Below, piece after piece: positions 5,229 through 8,598 of a DNA stretch of 8,598 bases. The first letter of the stretch is position 1. Every line of letters begins with the position of its first letter. Both the position numbers and the translations under genes were made by a program. Source of the DNA: Comamonadaceae bacterium (GTDB lineage Bacteria > Pseudomonadota > Gammaproteobacteria > Burkholderiales > Burkholderiaceae_C); contig CANBRV010000089.1 in NCBI GenBank assembly GCA_947372005.1, positions 1 through 8,598 on the forward strand, in the 5' to 3' direction. The notes beneath the pieces are model-generated. The model saw only the letters and a list, made by a program, of their open reading frames with translations, made no database searches and was not told the DNA's origin.

Positions 5229-6881
5229 ATGGCAGCAAAAGACGTAATTTTTGGCGGCGAAGCCCGCGCACGCATGGTCGAGGGTGTGAACATCCTCGCT
5301 AACGCAGTCAAAGTAACCCTCGGGCCTAAAGGCCGCAACGTAGTGCTAGAGCGCTCGTTTGGCGCACCAACCGTCACGAAAGACGGCGTGTCTGTGGCAA
5401 AAGAAATCGAACTCAAAGACAAGCTGCAAAACATGGGCGCGCAGATGGTCAAAGAAGTCGCATCCAAGACTTCTGACCTAGCTGGTGACGGAACCACAAC
5501 CGCGACCGTTTTGGCGCAAGCCATCGTGCGCGAAGGCATGAAATACGTGGCCGCAGGCATGAACCCGATGGATTTGAAGCGCGGTATCGACAAGGCTGTG
5601 ACAGCCCTGATCGCCGAGCTGAAAAAAGCTTCTAAAGCAACCACCACCTCCAAAGAGATCGCCCAAGTCGGTTCGATCTCGGCAAACTCTGACGAAGCCA
5701 TCGGCAAGATCATTGCTGACGCGATGGACAAAGTTGGCAAAGAAGGCGTGATTACGGTTGAAGACGGCAAATCGCTCGAGTCAGAACTTGACGTCGTTGA
5801 AGGCATGCAGTTTGACCGCGGCTACCTGAGCCCGTACTTCATCAACAACCCAGAAAAGCAAGCGGCCATCATGGATAGCCCATTTGTGCTGCTGTACGAC
5901 AAAAAAGTCAGCAACATCCGTGACCTGCTGCCAATTTTGGAACAAGTCGCTAAAGCTGGCCGCCCACTTTTGATCATTGCAGAAGACGTGGACGGCGAAG
6001 CGCTGGCAACCTTGGTGGTCAACACCATTCGCGGCATCTTGAAAGTGGTTGCCGTCAAAGCCCCAGGCTTTGGTGATCGCCGCAAAGCCATGTTGGAAGA
6101 CATCGCTATCTTGACTGGCGGCAAAGTGATTGCTGAAGAAGTTGGCTTGACACTGGAAAAAGTGACTTTGGAAGACCTCGGCTCTGCCAAGCGCATCGAA
6201 GTGGGCAAAGAAAACACCATCATCATCGACGGTGCTGGTCATGCTGCTGACATCGAAGCTCGCGTCAAGCAAGTGCGCGTTCAAATCGAAGAAGCGACAT
6301 CTGACTACGACCGCGAAAAACTCCAAGAGCGCGTTGCAAAACTCGCTGGCGGCGTTGCCGTGATTAAAGTTGGCGCTGCCACCGAAGTCGAAATGAAAGA
6401 AAAGAAAGCCCGCGTGGAAGACGCACTGCACGCAACTCGTGCAGCTGTGGAAGAAGGCATTGTGGCTGGCGGCGGCGTAGCACTTTTGCGTGCCAAGCAA
6501 GCGGTCGGCGAGCTCAAAGGCGCAAACGCTGACCAAGACGCTGGCATCAAGCTGGTGTTGAAAGCGGTTGAAGCGCCCCTGCGCGAAATCGTGTTCAACG
6601 GTGGCGGCGAAGCCTCTGTGGTGGTCGCAGCTGTGATGGCTGGCAAAGGCAACTACGGCTTCAATGCAGCCAACGACACCTACGGCGACATGATCGAAAT
6701 GGGTATCTTGGATCCAACCAAAGTGACCCGCACTGCACTGCAAAACGCAGCGTCTGTTGCAAGCTTGATGCTGACGACTGAGTGCATGGTCTCCGAAGCA
6801 CCAAAAGACGACGCTCCTATGGGCGGCGGCATGGGTGGTGGAATGGGCGGCATGGGTGGTATGGGCGATATGGGGATGTAA
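5229..6881 (+). CDS. groEL: Chaperonin GroEL (Cpn60)
   Basis: This 60-kDa chaperonin subunit forms the double heptameric ring that folds proteins in an ATP- and GroES-dependent way. The 550 aa are full length and keep E. coli residue numbering at key sites: D52 in TKDGVSVA, the ATP-binding GDGTTT with D87, and catalytic D398 in VEDALHATRAAVEEG. The signature GGGVALLRA follows. The C-terminal Gly-Gly-Met tail occupies residues 531-550 and lines the cavity floor. AGGAG (5216-5220) lies 8 nt before ATG 5229. The 49-nt gap after groES holds no terminator, so the two are one transcript. Strong codon bias creates long antisense open frames, which I regard as spurious. This looks like a housekeeping copy, but other groEL copies elsewhere cannot be excluded. 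Confidence 0.99.
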   Translation: MAAKDVIFGGEARARMVEGVNILANAVKVTLGPKGRNVVLERSFGAPTVTKDGVSVAKEIELKDKLQNMGAQMVKEVASKTSDLAGDGTTTATVLAQAIVREGMKYVAAGMNPMDLKRGIDKAVTALIAELKKASKATTTSKEIAQVGSISANSDEAIGKIIADAMDKVGKEGVITVEDGKSLESELDVVEGMQFDRGYLSPYFINNPEKQAAIMDSPFVLLYDKKVSNIRDLLPILEQVAKAGRPLLIIAEDVDGEALATLVVNTIRGILKVVAVKAPGFGDRRKAMLEDIAILTGGKVIAEEVGLTLEKVTLEDLGSAKRIEVGKENTIIIDGAGHAADIEARVKQVRVQIEEATSDYDREKLQERVAKLAGGVAVIKVGAATEVEMKEKKARVEDALHATRAAVEEGIVAGGGVALLRAKQAVGELKGANADQDAGIKLVLKAVEAPLREIVFNGGGEASVVVAAVMAGKGNYGFNAANDTYGDMIEMGILDPTKVTRTALQNAASVASLMLTTECMVSEAPKDDAPMGGGMGGGMGGMGGMGDMGM

Positions 6882-6895
6882 TTTCCCGCTAGTTT

Positions 6896-6915
6896 GTCGG
6901 GGCGAAAGCCCTGAC
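6896..6915 (+). other. GAAA-tetraloop hairpin in the groEL 3' UTR
   Basis: The arms 6896-6903 (GTCGGGGC) and 6908-6915 (GCCCTGAC) pair through 8 bp, including one G-U, around a GAAA (GNRA) tetraloop. An outer perfect inverted repeat, TAGTTTGT (6890-6897) and ACAAACTA (6921-6928), can extend the structure, although its inner two bases compete with the hairpin. No U-tract follows, so it is not itself a terminator. It could stabilise the 3' end of the groESL mRNA or be a processing site. Confidence 0.55.
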
Positions 6916-6927
6916 TCTCTACAAACT

Positions 6928-6968
6928 AAAACCCCCGCAAGGCGCGAGCTTTGCGGGGGTTTTGTTTT
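6928..6968 (+). terminator. Strong intrinsic terminator of groESL, possibly bidirectional
   Basis: The arms 6928-6940 (AAAACCCCCGCAA) and 6951-6963 (TTGCGGGGGTTTT) are perfectly complementary over 13 bp around a 10-nt loop, and the right arm runs into TTTTGTTTTT. This is a textbook Rho-independent terminator for groESL. Because the left arm begins with AAAA, the minus-strand transcript also ends in TTTT after the same stem. It could therefore also stop transcription of denD, whose stop codon is about 28 nt away. Confidence 0.93.
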
Positions 6969-6990
6969 TGGAGTACGGTGAAATTTAAAA

Positions 6991-7965
6991 TCAAATAGAC
7001 TTCAAATACTGCTGAATAATCGCTTCAAAACTCTCATCGGCCTTTAATCCCATCGCCAGAGAACGCTTGTTCTCCCAGTGATTGGGCCAGCCTAAAACAA
7101 TTTTTTCAACAGCAGCATCAGGGGCGTGAGTCACCAGCGCCCGTACCTTGTCGCCGCAAACTTTTTGCAGTGCATCCAGCATTTCGCCAACCGTGACGCT
7201 GATCGCAGGCATATTGAGCGCCATACGACCGCCGAACTGCTCGGGTGTGGCTTCAAACACCTTAATGATGCCGTCCACGGTGTTATCGGGCGACGAGATA
7301 CCGTGACGTGTTGACAACGGAACAGGATAGCTAGAGGCCACGCCAGCTATGGGCTCGCGAATAATGCCCGAGAAGAAGCTAGACGCCGCACCGTTGGGCT
7401 TTCCTGGGCGAACCGCCACGGTCATGAGGCGCACGCTACGTCCCTCTATGTAGCCCTTGCGCGAATAGTCAGCTACCAGTTGCTCGAGCATAAATTTATG
7501 CGTGCCATAGCTCGATTGCGGCATCGGATAGGTGTCGTCCGTAATCGTTGCTGGCATACGCCGCGCAGGGTCAGAGCCAAAGATACCGCCCGAGCTGGAG
7601 AAGATCAGCTTGGCTTTGTGACCTGTAGTATTGAAGCGGTGACGAAGCGCATCGAGCAGCGCACGAGTGGAGTCAAGATTTGAGCGCAGACCTAAATCAA
7701 AATCGGCTTCGCATTCGCCAGAAACCGCTGACGCTAGGTGAAACACCGCATCAAATGATTGATCTTTCAGCAGCTCACATTGCGAGAGCAATGAGCCTAC
7801 AAGCCCCGTCATATCTGGCTTGTCGGCAAGGTCGCTAGGAAGCGGGAATTGATCCGCCAGCGTCATATGCGTGATGCTTTTGCCGTCTAAGTGACCGCGT
7901 AATAGCAGGGTGCGAGCCAGCTTAGACCCTAAAAATCCGCTGCCGCCTGTAATGAGGATGTTCAT
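6991..7965 (-). CDS. denD: D-erythronate dehydrogenase (extended SDR family)
   Basis: Predicted to oxidise D-erythronate with NAD+ at carbon 2 as the first step of D-erythronate catabolism, feeding the 3-oxo-tetronate kinase and decarboxylase route. The 324-aa protein is an extended short-chain dehydrogenase. It has TGGSGFLG (residues 6-13), D38 at the end of the second strand (NAD preference), FSSSGGIFG (122-130) supplying the catalytic serine, and YGTHK with Y153 and K157. The DenD-type block VRPGKPNGAASSFFSGIIREP (from V185), SSPDNTVDGI and WENKRSLAMGLKADESFEAI separates it from UDP-sugar epimerases. The start ATG 7965 begins exactly at the Rossmann strand MNILITGG. Only a poor SD-like TGGG precedes it. 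The CcdB-like gene stops 2 nt upstream, so denD may be translated by coupling. The partner genes otnK, otnC and otnI are not in the window. Confidence 0.85.
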   Translation of the reverse strand: MNILITGGSGFLGSKLARTLLLRGHLDGKSITHMTLADQFPLPSDLADKPDMTGLVGSLLSQCELLKDQSFDAVFHLASAVSGECEADFDLGLRSNLDSTRALLDALRHRFNTTGHKAKLIFSSSGGIFGSDPARRMPATITDDTYPMPQSSYGTHKFMLEQLVADYSRKGYIEGRSVRLMTVAVRPGKPNGAASSFFSGIIREPIAGVASSYPVPLSTRHGISSPDNTVDGIIKVFEATPEQFGGRMALNMPAISVTVGEMLDALQKVCGDKVRALVTHAPDAAVEKIVLGWPNHWENKRSLAMGLKADESFEAIIQQYLKSI

Positions 7966-7967
7966 GT

Positions 7968-8282
7968 TTAAAACCCAGATGTCACCGCATCGAGTGCGGA
8001 CAAAATTTGACTAGAGAAAGCAACTAAAGATGTCACAGGTTTGCCTAGGGATCGTTCGCCCAATGGGGCAGATTCATGAGGCATAAAAAGCAATGACTCC
8101 CCTTCAATGACAAAACTGGGGGATAAATTAGTCGGCAACTTATGATTTAACCCAACCCGCGACAAGGGTGCAACCAGACGGCTGGGCAGCTGGCTAATCA
8201 AGTCACTTTGCAAATTGACAACATAAGGAACTACGCCCCTAGCACCAACAATAGGATTCAGATAAACATCATATTGTGCCAT
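7968..8282 (-). CDS. ccdB: CcdB-family toxin of a type II toxin-antitoxin module
   Basis: A 104-aa protein matching the CcdB fold family by eye. It has YDVYLNP at the first strand, YVVNLQSDLI (residues 20-29, compare FVDVQSDII in plasmid F CcdB), RLVAPL (35-40), PSFVIEGESLLFM (55-67) and a C-terminal helix ending SGF. CcdB poisons DNA gyrase through its C-terminal residues. In F CcdB these are Trp-Gly-Ile, while here they are Ser102-Gly103-Phe104, so activity is plausible but not assured. The start ATG 8282 shares its A with the antitoxin stop (TAATG) and has GGAG (8294-8291) 8 nt upstream. A longer in-frame start at 8321 would add 13 residues that do not fit the family. The gene order, antitoxin then toxin, is standard. 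The stop is 2 nt from the denD start. Confidence 0.85.
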   Translation of the reverse strand: MAQYDVYLNPIVGARGVVPYVVNLQSDLISQLPSRLVAPLSRVGLNHKLPTNLSPSFVIEGESLLFMPHESAPLGERSLGKPVTSLVAFSSQILSALDAVTSGF

Positions 8283-8560
8283 TAAGCCGGCTCCATCCAA
8301 GAAACCACACCCTCGCACCACAAACCGTTTTTTTCAAAATTGTCGTGCTGCGCAGCGATCCAGTCTTTATAGGTTTCCGCGAACTCTTTTTGACGCTGAG
8401 CCATGCTCGTGCTAGAGGCTGGACTGAAATTTTGGAAATAGGCGAACGACATAATGACCGAATCAGGCCGTCCGTCTTTTAAAACCGTAATGGGTGCGCG
8501 CTTGGCCTCTGCGCAGAGGCTGCCAAATCGGTTTTTAGCTTCGGTAGCGGTGACTTGCAT
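8282..8560 (-). CDS. Antitoxin: Phd/YefM-like N-terminus with CcdA-like C-terminus
   Basis: A 92-aa protein, cognate to the adjacent CcdB-like toxin. The N-terminal half (MQVTATEAKNRFGSLCAEA, then PITVLKDGRPDSVIMSFAYF, to about residue 45) is a clear Phd/YefM domain, which dimerises and binds the operator. After a Ser-rich linker (46-52), residues 66-88 (WIAAQHDNFEKNGLWCEGVVSW in part) resemble the C-terminal toxin-binding helix of CcdA proteins, whose pattern is roughly EAIxAYNxxVExHGLFxDGLRxF. Classical CcdA has a ribbon-helix-helix N-terminus instead, so this looks like a domain swap. ATG 8560 has AAGGAG (8571-8566) 5 nt upstream. The C-terminal match is by eye and is the less certain half. 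The module is probably autoregulated, but its promoter is mostly outside the window. Confidence 0.83.
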   Translation of the reverse strand: MQVTATEAKNRFGSLCAEAKRAPITVLKDGRPDSVIMSFAYFQNFSPASSTSMAQRQKEFAETYKDWIAAQHDNFEKNGLWCEGVVSWMEPA

Positions 8561-8579
8561 GGCAACTCCTTGGTTTGAA

Positions 8580-8596
8580 TAGCCATTTTAGCCATT
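8580..8596. repeat. Tandem 9-bp repeat just upstream of the antitoxin gene
   Basis: TAGCCATT occurs at 8580-8587 and again at 8589-8596, a direct repeat with a 9-bp period, starting 9 bp upstream of the antitoxin SD. On the minus strand the unit contains AATGGCTA, and the junction reads TAAAAT, which could serve as a -10 box. Type II antitoxins often bind repeated sites here. The repeat may continue past the window end. Confidence 0.35.
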
Positions 8597-8598
8597 AA

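Noticed and set aside
5198..5806. A 202-codon minus-strand open frame covering the start of groEL
   Set aside because: It is antisense to a certain gene, is Ser/Ala/Thr-rich with low complexity, and has no family resemblance.
5781..6743. A 320-codon open frame on the minus strand within groEL
   Set aside because: It lies fully antisense to groEL, has a His/Phe/Cys-rich composition unlike real proteins, and arises from the strong codon bias of groEL.
8283..8321. A longer toxin start at 8321 adding 13 residues
   Set aside because: The added residues do not match CcdB, and ATG 8282 has an SD (GGAG, 8 nt) and the TAATG overlap typical of TA pairs.
8276..8482. A plus-strand 68-codon open frame across the antitoxin gene
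   Set aside because: It is antisense to the antitoxin, has no ribosome binding site, and has no recognisable content.
1..8598. CRISPR arrays, insertion sequences, tRNA or rRNA genes, attachment sites
   Set aside because: I saw no spaced repeat series, transposase frame, terminal inverted repeats or RNA-gene signature anywhere on either strand.

Overview
The window looks like a stretch of a betaproteobacterial chromosome, most likely from Burkholderiales and close to Comamonadaceae. The evidence is the GroES and GroEL sequences, a CIRCE-controlled groESL operon, and the mix of a PhnCDE-type transporter with sugar-acid dehydrogenases. I judged the lineage by eye from protein sequence, not by a search. 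Coding density is high. The only gene-free stretch longer than 300 bases is 4560-4888, and it is rich in regulatory sequence.

Bases 1-3654 (+ strand) are a tightly packed transport and metabolism operon. It holds the 3' end of a phosphonate-type periplasmic binding protein (phnD-like, cut by the window edge), the ATPase phnC, two different permeases phnE1 and phnE2, and, 6 nt further on, a short NAD-type decarboxylating 6-phosphogluconate dehydrogenase. Genes overlap by 16 and 4 bp or lie 6-11 nt apart, so they are almost certainly co-transcribed. No C-P lyase, phosphonatase or phosphite dehydrogenase gene is visible. The dehydrogenase is the only metabolic clue to what the transporter carries.

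Bases 3651-4559 (- strand) hold an AT-rich gene of the VirK/YbjX (DUF535) family. It converges on the operon and shares a TTAA with its stop codon. Upstream of it lies an AT-rich intergenic region with two short palindromes, a Fur-box-like sequence, possible promoters, and then the groESL control region: a sigma-70-type promoter whose -10 box abuts a perfect CIRCE (HrcA) operator.

Bases 4889-6963 (+ strand) are groES and groEL, followed by a GAAA-tetraloop hairpin and a strong intrinsic terminator with a 13-bp stem.

Bases 6991-8560 (- strand) read from right to left as a small Phd/YefM-type antitoxin with a CcdA-like tail, a CcdB-family toxin (start and stop overlap as TAATG), and, 2 nt later, a D-erythronate dehydrogenase (denD). 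The unusual points are the apparent hybrid antitoxin, its close coupling to a sugar-acid dehydrogenase gene, and the pairing of a PhnCDE-type transporter with 6-phosphogluconate dehydrogenase. I see no mobile element, CRISPR array, tRNA or rRNA.
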